Both the position numbers and the translations under genes were made by a program. This document shows positions 37,710-49,481 of a stretch of DNA of 64,000 bases, piece by piece. Numbering within the stretch: position 1 is the first letter of the stretch; each line of letters begins with the position of its first letter. The notes under the pieces were generated by a model. The model was not told the DNA's origin, did no database searches, and saw only the letters and a list, made by a program, of their open reading frames with translations. This DNA is from Clostridiales bacterium (lineage in GTDB: Bacteria; Bacillota; Clostridia; Christensenellales; Aristaeellaceae). The DNA lies in the NCBI GenBank assembly GCA_015056155.1, contig SVGU01000001.1, forward strand, positions 31,961-95,960, written 5' to 3'.

Positions 37710-40700
37710 ATGTACAAGAAAGTAGCAACCGACATGAACTTCCCGGTGCGCGAGAAGGAGATCGCAGCGCTGTGGAAATCAAATGACGTGATCCGCCGCT
37801 CCTTCGGGCACCGCAAGGACGGCGAGACCTTCACCTTCTACGACGGCCCCCCGACCGCCAACGGCAAGCCCCACATCGGCCACATCGAGACCCGCGTCAT
37901 CAAGGACCTCTTCCCCCGCTTCCAGACCATGAAGGGCAAGAACGTCCTGCGCAAGGCCGGCTGGGATACCCATGGCCTGCCCGTTGAGCTGGAGGTCGAG
38001 AAGATCCTTGGCCTGGACGGCAAGCCGCAGATCGAAAAGTACGGCATCGAGCCCTTCATCGGCGAGTGCAAGAAGTCCGTCTGGAAGTATCTGCACGACT
38101 GGGAGGAGATGTCCGAGCAGGTCGGCTACTGGGTCGATATGGAGCACCCCTACATCACCTATCATGACGATTACATCGAGTCCGAGTGGTGGTCCCTCAA
38201 GACCATCCACGAGAAGGGCCTGCTGTATCAGGGCCACAAGATCGTGCCCTACTGCCCCCGCTGCGGCACCGCGCTGTCCTCCCACGAGGTCGCGCAGGGC
38301 TACAAGACCGTCAAGGAGGTCTCTGCCTATGTCCGCTTCAAGGTCGCGGGCGAGGAGAACACCTACCTGCTGGCCTGGACGACCACTCCCTGGACCCTGC
38401 CCTCCAACCTGGCGCTGTGCGTGAACCCCACCGACATGTACGCCAAATTCAAGGCTGAGGACGGCAAGGTCTACATCATGGCCAAGGCGCTGATCGAGGC
38501 GTGCTTCCCCGGTCAGGAGGTCGAGGTCATCGAGGAGATGCCCGGCAATGCCCTGTGCGGCATGCACTATGAGCCCCTGTTCGACTTCGCCAAGGGCAAG
38601 GTCGACAAGGACGCCTGGTTCGTCGTGGCGGACAACTATGTCACCATGACCGACGGTACCGGCATCGTCCATATCGCCCCCGCCTTCGGTGAGGACGACA
38701 ACCGCGTCTGCCGTGAGAACAACGTGCCCTTCGTCAACTTCGTGGACAATCAGGGCTGCATGACCGAGGAGACCAAGTGGGCCGGCGTGTTCGTGAAGAA
38801 GGCCGATCCCATGGTGCTGGAGGACCTGAAGGAGCGTGACCTGCTCTTCAAGCCCCAGCCCTTCGAGCATGACTATCCCTTCTGCTGGCGCTGCGACACG
38901 CCCCTGCTGTACTACGCCCGCCCCACCTGGTTCATCGAGATGACCAAGGTGCGCGACCAGCTGGTCCGCAACAACCGCACCATCAACTGGATGCCCGACA
39001 ACATCAAGGAAGGCCGCATGGGCACCTGGCTGGAGAACGTGCACGATTGGGGCCTGTCCCGCGAGCGCTACTGGGGCACCCCCCTGCCCGTGTGGCAGTG
39101 CTCCTGCGGCCACATGCACGTTGTGGGCTCCCGCGCCGAGCTGCGCGAGATGGCCGTGACCGATCCCGGCGAATCCATCGAGCTGCACCGTCCCTTCATC
39201 GACGCCGTGAAGCTCCGCTGCGAGAAGTGCGGCGGCGAGATGCAGCGCGTAAAGGAAGTCATCGACTGCTGGTACGATTCCGGCTCCATGCCCTTCGCCC
39301 AGTGGCACTATCCCTTCGAGAACAAGGAGATGTTCGAGAAGAACTTCCCCGCCAACTTCATCTCCGAGGCCGTTGACCAGACCCGCGGCTGGTTCTACAC
39401 GCTGGAGGCCATCAGCACCCTGCTGTTCGACAAGGCTCCCTTCCAGAACTGCATCGTCATGGGCCACGTGCAGGACGCCGAGGGCCGCAAGATGTCCAAG
39501 CATCTGGGCAACGTCGTCAACCCCTTCGAGGCGCTGGACGCTTATGGCGCGGACGCGCTGCGCTGGTACTTCTACACCACCGCCGCTCCGTGGCTGCCCA
39601 AGCGCTTCTCCAAGGAGGCCGTGCAGGAGGTGCAACGCAAGTTCCTGGCCACCCTGCAGAACGTGCACTCCTTCTTCTCCATGTACGCCCAGATCGACGG
39701 CTTCGATCCCAACGCCCACAAGCTGGAGGACGTGGAGCTGTCCCTGATGGACAAGTGGATCCTGTCCAAGCTGAACAGCCTGATCCAGAAGGTGGACGAG
39801 GACCTGAACGCCTACCGCATCGTCGAGCCCGCCAGCGCCATCCAGGACTTCGTGGATGAGCTGTCCAACTGGTACGTGCGCCGCGGCCGCGAGCGCTTCT
39901 GGGGCAAGGGCATGGCCGGCGACAAGGAAGCCGCCTTTGCCACCCTGTACCATGTGCTGGTGACCCTGGCGAAGGTCTGCGCGCCCTTCATCCCCTTCAT
40001 GGCCGAGGATATCTACCAGAACCTCGTCGTGGCGAACGTTCCCGGCGCGGTCGACTCCGTGCACCTGTGCGACTTCCCCGTGGCCGACGCTTCCCGCATC
40101 GACAAGGAGATGGAGGAGCAGATGGACGCGCTGGTCGAGGCTGTGCAGCTGGGCCGTGCCTGCCGCGCGCTGGCGAACATGAAGACCCGTCAGCCCGCCG
40201 CGAAGCTCTACGTCAAGGGCGCTTCCTTCGGCGCGGATTATCAGGCGCTGTGCGAGGATGAGCTGAACGTGAAGGAGGTCGTCTTCACCGACAACACCCG
40301 CGACTACACCACCTACCAGCTCAAGCCCCAGATGCGCACCCTGGGCCGCAAGTACGGCAAGCTCCTGGGCGCCATCGGCCAGAAGCTGGCCTCCATGGAC
40401 GGCAACGAGGTCGTCGACGCCTTCGAGCGCGGCGAGATCGTGTCCTTCGAGCTGGACGGCACCCTGGTCGAGCTGGCCAAGGACGACGTGCTGACCGCGC
40501 CCATGCAGAAGCCCGGCTTCGTGGCGCAGGAGGATCGCGGCGTGATGGTCGTGCTGGACACCAACCTGACCGAGGCGCTGATCAACGAGGGCTACGTCCG
40601 CGAGGTCATCAGCAAGATCCAGACGATGCGCAAGGAGAACGGCTTCGACGTGACCGACCGCATCGAGGTGCTGTACGCCTGCAAGGAGAAGCTGGCCGCG

Positions 40701-40844
40701 GCGATCGAAACCGGTCTGGAGATGATCCAGAACGGCACGCTGGCTGTGTCCGTCCAGGCGGGCGAGGCCGACGAAAGCTACACCGCGCAGGAGTGGAAGA
40801 TCAACGACCAGAAGGCCGTCATCGCCATCCGCGTGGCCAAGTAA
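37710..40844 (+). CDS. ileS: Isoleucyl-tRNA synthetase
   Basis: YDGPPTANGKPHIGHIETRVIKDLFPRFQTMKG (HIGH), GRKMSKHLGN (KMSKS), AGWDTHGLPVELEVEK. Confidence 0.98.
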   Translation: MYKKVATDMNFPVREKEIAALWKSNDVIRRSFGHRKDGETFTFYDGPPTANGKPHIGHIETRVIKDLFPRFQTMKGKNVLRKAGWDTHGLPVELEVEKILGLDGKPQIEKYGIEPFIGECKKSVWKYLHDWEEMSEQVGYWVDMEHPYITYHDDYIESEWWSLKTIHEKGLLYQGHKIVPYCPRCGTALSSHEVAQGYKTVKEVSAYVRFKVAGEENTYLLAWTTTPWTLPSNLALCVNPTDMYAKFKAEDGKVYIMAKALIEACFPGQEVEVIEEMPGNALCGMHYEPLFDFAKGKVDKDAWFVVADNYVTMTDGTGIVHIAPAFGEDDNRVCRENNVPFVNFVDNQGCMTEETKWAGVFVKKADPMVLEDLKERDLLFKPQPFEHDYPFCWRCDTPLLYYARPTWFIEMTKVRDQLVRNNRTINWMPDNIKEGRMGTWLENVHDWGLSRERYWGTPLPVWQCSCGHMHVVGSRAELREMAVTDPGESIELHRPFIDAVKLRCEKCGGEMQRVKEVIDCWYDSGSMPFAQWHYPFENKEMFEKNFPANFISEAVDQTRGWFYTLEAISTLLFDKAPFQNCIVMGHVQDAEGRKMSKHLGNVVNPFEALDAYGADALRWYFYTTAAPWLPKRFSKEAVQEVQRKFLATLQNVHSFFSMYAQIDGFDPNAHKLEDVELSLMDKWILSKLNSLIQKVDEDLNAYRIVEPASAIQDFVDELSNWYVRRGRERFWGKGMAGDKEAAFATLYHVLVTLAKVCAPFIPFMAEDIYQNLVVANVPGAVDSVHLCDFPVADASRIDKEMEEQMDALVEAVQLGRACRALANMKTRQPAAKLYVKGASFGADYQALCEDELNVKEVVFTDNTRDYTTYQLKPQMRTLGRKYGKLLGAIGQKLASMDGNEVVDAFERGEIVSFELDGTLVELAKDDVLTAPMQKPGFVAQEDRGVMVVLDTNLTEALINEGYVREVISKIQTMRKENGFDVTDRIEVLYACKEKLAAAIETGLEMIQNGTLAVSVQAGEADESYTAQEWKINDQKAVIAIRVAK

Positions 40845-40923
40845 CAGGAATATACGCCGGGGGAGGCTCCAATGCGGGTCTCCTCCCGGTTTGCGTTATG
40901 AATCAGTTGGAAAGGAGCGCACG

Positions 40924-41310
40924 ATGATGAAGATGAAGAGAATGCTGGCGGCGATGATGACGGCCTGCCTGCTGCTGCTGACCGGCTGCGAATTCAGCAG
41001 CAACAGCATGCTCATGTCGGTCGAGAAGGAGACGCGGACCAGCTGCAGCGTCCGGTATGCGAAGTTCAACGGCCGGAAGCAGCATGTCATCCGTACCTAC
41101 GGGGATACCCGGACGATCCTGCTGGATGTGGTCACGGAGAGCGGGACGCTGGGCGTAACGGTCAAGGACAAGGACGGCCAGGTGATCTACGAGGCGGAGG
41201 GCCTGAAGACCGGCACCAGTGTGATCGCTCTGCCGGAAAGCGGCAAGTATACCGTCATCATGCGCGCCGAGGAGCACAGCGGCAGCTATGCTCTGGATTG
41301 GGCGGATTAA
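40924..41310 (+). CDS. Small predicted lipoprotein
   Basis: Signal with lipobox LLTGC; beta-rich C-terminus. Confidence 0.7.
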   Translation: MMKMKRMLAAMMTACLLLLTGCEFSSNSMLMSVEKETRTSCSVRYAKFNGRKQHVIRTYGDTRTILLDVVTESGTLGVTVKDKDGQVIYEAEGLKTGTSVIALPESGKYTVIMRAEEHSGSYALDWAD

Positions 41311-41322
41311 CCGGAGGTAACC

Positions 41323-42654
41323 ATGAAGATCGCACTTATCGGTCAGGACATCCCGACGCTGCTGCCGACGCTGCTGACGGATCTGCTGTTTGTCGGCAGG
41401 CAGTCGGCGGAGGTCGCGCTGGAGGAGAAGAACGCTGCCATGCAGGACGTGCTCCAGCGCTACGGTGATGCGGTGATCCGCGATGCGCAGACCCGCCATC
41501 CCGGTCTCCGGGCGAGCCTGAACGTCACCGGCAGCCGCCGCGAGGCGCTGCGCGGGGCGGACTGCGTGATCTACGCAGGGGACTGCATGGCTGCCAGCCG
41601 GTTCAAGATGGACCGCGAGGCCCTCTCCGGCGTGGAGGAGGACGATCCCGGCCTGATCGAGCAGGCGCGCGTCAACGGCGGCATCGGCGGCCTCATGCAC
41701 ACGCTGCGGCAGGGCGAGGTCGTTCTGGACCTGTGCGAGGCGATGCAGGACAGCTGCCCGGAGGCGCTGGTCGTCAACCTCGGTCAACCGGTGGCGCGCA
41801 CGACGCTCATCTTCGAGCGCATGGGCTTCCGCTGCTTCGGCCTGGGCCGCACGCCCCTGCGCGGCGCCAACGGCCTGGACAGCCTGACCAAGAAGCTCAG
41901 CTGCAAGCCGGAGGACGTGAAGGCGACCATCGCCGGGCTGCCGGGCTTCAGCTTCCTCGTGGGCTTGAAGGATGTGAAGGCCGGCGACGACCTCCTGCCC
42001 CTGCTCTTTGACCTGGCTGACGAGGATCAGCTGGGCCAGCTGACCCGCCGCTGGCTTGACTGGTACGGCGCGATCGCCATCGGCGACGTGACCGACCATG
42101 CCGAGTGGCTGCCCGCGCAGGACGACTTCATCCCCGAGGAGGAGCCGGTCTTCGGCGAATCCGTCGAAAGGCGCAAGGAGCGCATCCTGTGGATGAACAC
42201 CGTGGGCGAGAAGGGCGCGCAGGAGAAGGAAGGCAAGATGGCGCAGATCCTGCTGCTCTCCAAGGCCGTTCCGATCCGCCCGATGCAGCTGGCGCTGGCG
42301 CTCCTGCGCCGGGAGGACTGCGACATCCCCGCCGTCACCCGCGTGAACAACGGGGAGTTGCCACAGCTCGCAAAATCTGCTATGATAGAGGCAGAGCTGT
42401 CCATCCGCGGCGGGGAGATCGTACCCCACGGGATGCTACTGCCCGCGCCGCTGGCGGAGATCTGCGGCGAGATCGACGAGACGAACCGCCTGGCCGCGCT
42501 GGCGGCTGCCGGAGACCGCATCGCCCTGCGCGAATGCATCGAGATCGACCCCGCGCTGGCGGGGCTGGATCGGCTGTATGTGCAGGATGTGGTGGACAGG
42601 ATGATCGAAATGCACTCGGACGTGCTGGGACGGCTGACGGACGAGGAAGACTGA
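41323..42654 (+). CDS. Glycoside-hydrolase-family-4-like protein with degenerate catalytic/cofactor motifs
   Basis: Overall GH4-like layout (N-terminal KIALIGQD, NGGIGGLMHTLRQGEVVLDLCEAMQDSCPEALVVNLGQPVARTT, FLVGLKD) but motifs altered. Confidence 0.65.
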   Translation: MKIALIGQDIPTLLPTLLTDLLFVGRQSAEVALEEKNAAMQDVLQRYGDAVIRDAQTRHPGLRASLNVTGSRREALRGADCVIYAGDCMAASRFKMDREALSGVEEDDPGLIEQARVNGGIGGLMHTLRQGEVVLDLCEAMQDSCPEALVVNLGQPVARTTLIFERMGFRCFGLGRTPLRGANGLDSLTKKLSCKPEDVKATIAGLPGFSFLVGLKDVKAGDDLLPLLFDLADEDQLGQLTRRWLDWYGAIAIGDVTDHAEWLPAQDDFIPEEEPVFGESVERRKERILWMNTVGEKGAQEKEGKMAQILLLSKAVPIRPMQLALALLRREDCDIPAVTRVNNGELPQLAKSAMIEAELSIRGGEIVPHGMLLPAPLAEICGEIDETNRLAALAAAGDRIALRECIEIDPALAGLDRLYVQDVVDRMIEMHSDVLGRLTDEED

Positions 42655-42677
42655 CCTGAAATAAAGGAGACCCGGAG

Positions 42678-43533
42678 ATGTTCTTAGCCAACACATGGGA
42701 AGATTACGAAGTGCTCGACACCGGCGACGGTGAGAAGCTGGAGCGCTGGGGCAATGTCATTCTGCGCCGCCCCGACCCGCAGACCATCTGGCCCAAGGCC
42801 GATCCGGCGCTGTGGCGCAAGGCGCAGGCGCATTACCACCGGTCGGAGAAGGGCGGCGGCGAGTGGGAGTTCTTCACCCGGCTGCCGGACCGCTGGACGA
42901 TCCGCCATCAGGACCTGACCTTCTACGTCCGCCCCACCAGCTTCAAGCACACCGGCCTGTTCCCCGAGCAGGCGGCCAATTGGGTCTGGATGAGCGATCT
43001 GATCCGCTCCTCCGGCCGCGCGGACGTCAAGGTGCTCAACCTCTTCGGCTACACCGGCGCGGCGACCATCGCCTGTGCGGCGGCGGGCGCGCATGTGACC
43101 CATGTGGACGCCTCCAAGGGCATCGTCCAGTGGGCGAAGGAGAACCGCGAGCTGAGCGGGCTGCCGGAGAACCGCTTCCGCTTCATTGTCGAGGACGCGC
43201 TGCGCTTTGTGCAGCGGGAGATCCGCCGCGGCAACCGCTACGACGGCATCCTGATGGACCCGCCCAGCTACGGCCGCGGTCCCTCGGGCGAGGTGTGGAA
43301 GCTGGAGAACGAGCTGTTCGGCCTGGTGGACACCTGCGCCCAGGTGCTCTCCGACAATGCGCTGTTCTACCTCATCAACAGCTACACCACCGGCTTCCAG
43401 GCCAGCGTTCTGTCGAACATGCTGGAGAAGTGCGTCGTCAGCCGCTTCGGCGGAAAGATCGACTCGCAGGAGCTCTGCCTGCCCGTCACGACCGGCGGCG
43501 TCCTGCCCGCAGGCGCCAGCGGAAGGTGGTACC

Positions 43534-43541
<8 letters not shown>
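42678..43541 (+). CDS. Class I SAM-dependent (rRNA) methyltransferase, RlmI/RlmL-C-like
   Basis: VLNLFGYTGAATIACAAAGAHVTHVDASKGIVQWAKEN; GILMDPPSYGRG. Confidence 0.92.
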
Positions 43542-45431
<1,890 letters not shown>

Positions 45432-45434
45432 TGC

Positions 45435-45476
45435 ATCCCCCCGGTCTGGTTTTTGCTCCGGCCGGGGGATTTCTTC
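45435..45476 (+). terminator. Rho-independent terminator after tgt
   Basis: ATCCCCCCGG...CCGGCCGGGGGAT then TTCTTC. Confidence 0.8.
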
Positions 45477-45539
45477 ACAGCAGGACAATGCTTATGGAGT
45501 GTATATGGTGCTAATAGTACGATATTCGAGGTGATACGG

Positions 45540-46436
45540 ATGAAGAAGCTGCTGTTCTTGCTGCTGCTTGTGCTGCTTCCCTGCGCGGCGCTGGCAGATC
45601 TGGAGGTCCACTTTCTCGACGCCGGGCATGGCGTCTGCACGATCCTCCTGTGCGACGGTGAGGTCATGCTCGTTGACGGCGGTCCGGCCAGCAGCAGCGA
45701 CCTGGTCTTCGCCCGCCTCCGCAGCCTCGGCGTGGCTGAGGTGAAATTCGCGGTCGCGACGAATCCGGATGCAGACCATGTCGGCGGCCTGCCCGCGGCG
45801 TTCCATGCCGCACAGGTGCAGACGCTGCTCCTCCCTGTGGAAAGCCACGGCGGGGAGCGCTACCGGGTTCGGACGGACAAGGCGGCGGAGATGGGCGCTG
45901 CGGCGCGCGCGGCCGGGGAGGGGGAAACGCTGGCGCTTGGCGGCGCGGAGGTCACGGTCCTGCGTCAGGAGATGACGCTGTCCCTGCTGGTCCGGTACGG
46001 CGCGCATACCTTCCTGCTGTGCGGCGATGAGGGCAGCCAGGCCGGGCGTGTGCCGCCTGCCGACGTCCTCCGCGTCAGCTATGCCGGCGCGGGCAGCCTG
46101 GGCGAAGTCAAGGGCGCAGCCGGCTCGGCCTATGCGGTCGTCAGCTGTGCGGAGCTCGTGAAGTCGCCGGACCGGGCGTACATGGAGTGGCTCCTGCGCC
46201 GCGATGTGCTACCGCTGTGCACGGACTATGTCGGCGATGTGGTCTTCCGCAGCGACGGGATTGCCCTGACATTCGCGACGGAGACGTACTATGTCGCCAA
46301 CAGGAACAGCAAGGTGTTCCACCGGATGACCTGCAGCTCGGTGGGCAAGATGAAGGAGAGCAACAAGCGCATCGTGTACAGCTGCGAGCAGGCGGAGCTG
46401 CTGGAGTACAGAGGCTGCAAAAACTGCAGCCCGTGA
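45540..46436 (+). CDS. Secreted ComEC-like metallo-beta-lactamase-fold protein with C-terminal Ada/Zn-ribbon-like Cys module
   Basis: Signal peptide; LEVHFLDAGHGVCTILLCDGEVMLVDGG; ATNPDADHVGGL; C-terminal YYVANRNSKVFHRMTCSSVGKMKESNK...YRGCKNCSP. Confidence 0.85.
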   Translation: MKKLLFLLLLVLLPCAALADLEVHFLDAGHGVCTILLCDGEVMLVDGGPASSSDLVFARLRSLGVAEVKFAVATNPDADHVGGLPAAFHAAQVQTLLLPVESHGGERYRVRTDKAAEMGAAARAAGEGETLALGGAEVTVLRQEMTLSLLVRYGAHTFLLCGDEGSQAGRVPPADVLRVSYAGAGSLGEVKGAAGSAYAVVSCAELVKSPDRAYMEWLLRRDVLPLCTDYVGDVVFRSDGIALTFATETYYVANRNSKVFHRMTCSSVGKMKESNKRIVYSCEQAELLEYRGCKNCSP

Positions 46437-46464
46437 GCGCGCGTCTTCGCCATGAAAACAGAAA

Positions 46465-46510
46465 AAGCCCGGGATGATCGGCAAAACAGGATCATCCCGG
46501 GCTTGGTTTA
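46465..46510. terminator. Bidirectional terminator
   Basis: AAGCCCGGGATGATC...GATCATCCCGGGCTT between convergent genes. Confidence 0.8.
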
Positions 46511-47089
46511 TGTTGTCAGGAAATGCGCGTCCATCTCCGGCCAGCGCCTGTGGAGAACCCGCCACGTTCCCGCGCCGAGCATCGACCCGGCGAAGTTGAG
46601 CAGGATGTCGTCCACCTCGAAGTAGCGGTCGATGAACAGCTGCGTGCATTCGATCGCGCAGGTCAGCAGCAGCGCCATCCCCACCATCCTGAGCGGACGG
46701 CGGAACCGCTCCCACAAAAGCGGCAGGCAGAATCCCCACGGCACGAACAGCAGCGTGTTGCCCAGCAGCTGCGTCACGGAGTTGAACTTGTGCAGCGTGC
46801 CCAGCTGCTTCGCGATGGTAGAGAAGGGCGTCAGGCGCAGCTTATCCCCTGTCTGCAGGCGCGTCCATGCGCTCCTGAGCATGCTGACGGGGTTCGCCCA
46901 GTCGCCGTCCAGCGCCAGATACAGCAGCGCCGCCATGAAGGGGATGAACAGCCCCAGTGCGATCTCCCGGGGGAGCGGGCGGCGCTTCCATGGCCGGCGC
47001 AGAAGCAGCCACACAGCCAGCACGATCAGCGCGACAATGATTCCGGCGCGCAGATCCTTCTTGAAGGCGATCAGTGGCCAGTTCTTCAA
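46508..47089 (-). CDS. VanZ-family membrane protein
   Basis: TTG start overlapping upstream TGA (TTGA); NTLLFVPWGFCLPLLW...ECTQLFIDRYFEVDDILLNFAGSMLGA. Confidence 0.8.
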   Translation of the reverse strand: MKNWPLIAFKKDLRAGIIVALIVLAVWLLLRRPWKRRPLPREIALGLFIPFMAALLYLALDGDWANPVSMLRSAWTRLQTGDKLRLTPFSTIAKQLGTLHKFNSVTQLLGNTLLFVPWGFCLPLLWERFRRPLRMVGMALLLTCAIECTQLFIDRYFEVDDILLNFAGSMLGAGTWRVLHRRWPEMDAHFLTT

Positions 47090-48378
47090 GCGTTGAGCGC
47101 CTCCAGCGCCTGCGCGATATCGGCGATCAGGTCCTCCTTGCCCTCCAGACCGCAGGAAACGCGCACCAGACCGGCAGGGATGCCCGCCGCGGCCAGCTGC
47201 TCCTCGCTCATCTGGCGGTGCGTGGAGGTCGCGGGGTTCAGGCAGCAGGTGCGGGCGTCGGCCACGTGGGTCTCGATGGCGGCCAGCTTCAGGTGCTTCA
47301 TGAAGGTCTCCGCCGCCGCGCGGCCGCCCTTGAGCTCGAAGGAAACGACACCGCAGCCGCCCTCGGGCATGTACTTCATGGCGAGGTCGTGGTACTTGTC
47401 GCCGGGCAGGTGGGGGAAGGAGACCGCCTTGACCGCCGGGTGCTCCTTGAGGAAGGAGGCGACCGCCAGACCGTTCTCGCAGTGGCGGGGCATGCGGACG
47501 TGCAGGCTTTCCAGGCCGAGGTTGAGGTAGAAGGCGTGCTGGGGGCTCTGGATGCAGCCCAGATCGCGCATCAGCTGGCTGGTGCACTTGGTGATGAAGG
47601 CGCCCTCCTTGCCGAACTTCTCCGCGTAGGTGATGCCGTGGTAGCTCTCGTCCGGGGTGCACAGGCCGGGGTACTTGTTCGCGTGGGCCATCCAGTCGAA
47701 CCGGCCGGAGTCGATGATCGCGCCGCCCACCGCCACGCCGTGGCCGTCCATGTACTTGGTGGTGGAGTGGGTCACGATGTCCGCGCCCCATTCGATCGGG
47801 CGGCAGTTGACCGGGGTGGGGAAGGTGTTGTCGATGATCAGCGGCACGCCATGGCGGTGCGCCGCATCGGCGAACTTCTCGATGTCCAGCACGGTCAACG
47901 CGGGGTTGGCGATGGTCTCGCCGAACATGGCGCGGGTGTTGGGCTTGAAGGCCGCGTCCAGCTCCTCGGCGGTGGCGTCCGGGGAAACGAAGGTGGACTC
48001 GATGCCCATCTTGCTCAGGGTGACGCTGATGAGGTTGAAGGTGCCGCCGTAGATGGAGGAGGAAGCGACGATGTGGTCGCCGGCGTTGCAGATGTTGAAC
48101 AGGGCGAAGAAGTTGGCCGCCTGACCGGAGGAGGTCAGCATGGCGGCGGTACCGCCCTCGAGCGCGGCGAGCTTGGCCGCGACATAATCATTGGTGGGGT
48201 TCTGCAGGCGGGTATAGAAGTAGCCGGAGGCTTCGAGGTCGAAGAGCTTGCCCATGTCCTCGGAGGTAGCATACTTGAAGGTGGTGGACTGAACGATCGG
48301 AATCTGACGGGGTTCGCCATTACCGGGCGTATAGCCTGCCTGCACACAACGGGTATCAATAGAAGCCACAACAATCAT
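47086..48378 (-). CDS. O-acetylhomoserine sulfhydrylase-like Cys/Met-metabolism PLP enzyme
   Basis: CVQAGYTPGNGEPRQIPIVQSTTFKY; VDNTFPTPVNCRPIEWGADIVTHSTTKYMDGHG (PLP lysine). Confidence 0.93.
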   Translation of the reverse strand: MIVVASIDTRCVQAGYTPGNGEPRQIPIVQSTTFKYATSEDMGKLFDLEASGYFYTRLQNPTNDYVAAKLAALEGGTAAMLTSSGQAANFFALFNICNAGDHIVASSSIYGGTFNLISVTLSKMGIESTFVSPDATAEELDAAFKPNTRAMFGETIANPALTVLDIEKFADAAHRHGVPLIIDNTFPTPVNCRPIEWGADIVTHSTTKYMDGHGVAVGGAIIDSGRFDWMAHANKYPGLCTPDESYHGITYAEKFGKEGAFITKCTSQLMRDLGCIQSPQHAFYLNLGLESLHVRMPRHCENGLAVASFLKEHPAVKAVSFPHLPGDKYHDLAMKYMPEGGCGVVSFELKGGRAAAETFMKHLKLAAIETHVADARTCCLNPATSTHRQMSEEQLAAAGIPAGLVRVSCGLEGKEDLIADIAQALEALNA

Positions 48379-48411
48379 CCTTTCAAAGTCAATCAACAAG
48401 AAAGCAGAAAA

Positions 48412-48476
48412 AAAGGGTGTCGAGAGGGCCGATGGCCCTTCGCGGGGTCAAGGGGCAGCGCCCCTTGCCGTCGGAG
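48412..48476 (+). repeat. GC-rich palindromic dispersed repeat, copy C
   Basis: AAGGGTGTCGAGAGGGCCGATGGCCCTTCGCGGGGTCAAGGGGCAGCGCCCCTTG matches copy A with compensatory arm changes. Confidence 0.75.
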
Positions 48477-48641
48477 ACCTCCCGTCCGCAGACGAAAAAA
48501 TCATGCGCCTTTTCCGAATCCCCGGATTCGGAAAACAGCCGCTCACCCCCAAAGGAAAAGACCAAAAGAGAAAGCCACAAAAGAGGAATGCCGAAAAGCG
48601 CCCCAAAACGCGAGCGCAAATCACAATCCAGAATCCCTCAA

Positions 48642-48670
48642 AGTATAGCACGCCGGAAAAACCATGTCAA
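48642..48670 (-). promoter_or_regulatory. Promoter of the OAH-sulfhydrylase-like gene
   Basis: Minus strand TTGACA - 17 bp - TATACT; lies within IR GCACGCCGG...CCGGCGTGC (48648-48680). Confidence 0.7.
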
Positions 48671-48711
48671 TCCGGCGTGCAGGATGTACTGAATTGAGAA
48701 CAAAAGAGCGG

Positions 48712-49446
48712 TCAGTCCTCCCCGGAAACCGGCGTAGCGCGCAGATGGGAAAACACCTTCCCCACGCTGTCATGCAGCACCAGGTCGGCGGAAGTGTCCA
48801 TGGGCGTCGCGTCCCGGTTGACCAGCACCAGATGCCGTCCGCGGAAGTACCGCACCAGCCCCGCCGCCGGATAGACCGTCAGGGACGTTCCGGCGATGAT
48901 CATCGCGTCCGCCTGCCGGATGTGGTGCACGGCGGAGGACAGCACGTCGTCGTCCAGCCCCTCCTCGTACAAGACGACCTCCGGCTTGATCAGCCCGCCG
49001 CAGCGGCATTTCGGCACGCCCGCGCTGTCCCGGATGAACTCCGGCGGATAGAACGCGGCACATTTCAGGCACCGGTTGCGGTGGATGGAGCCGTGCAGCT
49101 CCAGAACGGTCCGGCTCCCTGCTTTTTGATGCAGCCCGTCGATGTTCTGCGTCACGATGGCGCTCAGGCGGCCTGCCTGCTCCAGCTGGGCGAGGAAGCG
49201 GTGCGCGGCGTTCGGCTGCGCGTCCAGAGGAAGCATCTTGTCCCGGTAGAAGCGATAGAACTCCTCCGTCCGCCGGTGGAAGAAGGTCGCGGAAAGGATC
49301 TCCTCCGGCGGCCAGTCGTACCGCTGATGGTACAGCCCGTCCACGCTGCGGAAATCGGGAATCCCCGACTCGGTACTCACGCCCGCGCCGCCGAAAAAGA
49401 CGATGCGCCGTGAATCGTCAATGATCTGCTGAAGCTCCTCGTACAC
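48712..49446 (-). CDS. Sir2-family NAD-dependent protein deacylase
   Basis: GTG start after GGGAGG; VFFGGAGVSTESGIPDFRS; TQNIDGLHQKAG; ELHGSIHRNRCLKC. Confidence 0.96.
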   Translation of the reverse strand: MYEELQQIIDDSRRIVFFGGAGVSTESGIPDFRSVDGLYHQRYDWPPEEILSATFFHRRTEEFYRFYRDKMLPLDAQPNAAHRFLAQLEQAGRLSAIVTQNIDGLHQKAGSRTVLELHGSIHRNRCLKCAAFYPPEFIRDSAGVPKCRCGGLIKPEVVLYEEGLDDDVLSSAVHHIRQADAMIIAGTSLTVYPAAGLVRYFRGRHLVLVNRDATPMDTSADLVLHDSVGKVFSHLRATPVSGED

Positions 49447-49481
49447 GCGATGACCTCCCTCGTTCGTACGGTCGATGAATG

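Noticed and set aside
45540-46436. Full ComEC competence channel
   Set aside because: Only the soluble MBL-like part is present; there is no Competence TM domain.
46508-47791. Single 427-aa minus-strand ORF as one gene
   Set aside because: Its N-terminal part is an out-of-frame reading of the OAH-sulfhydrylase gene; the real VanZ-like gene starts with TTG at 47089, overlapping the upstream TGA.
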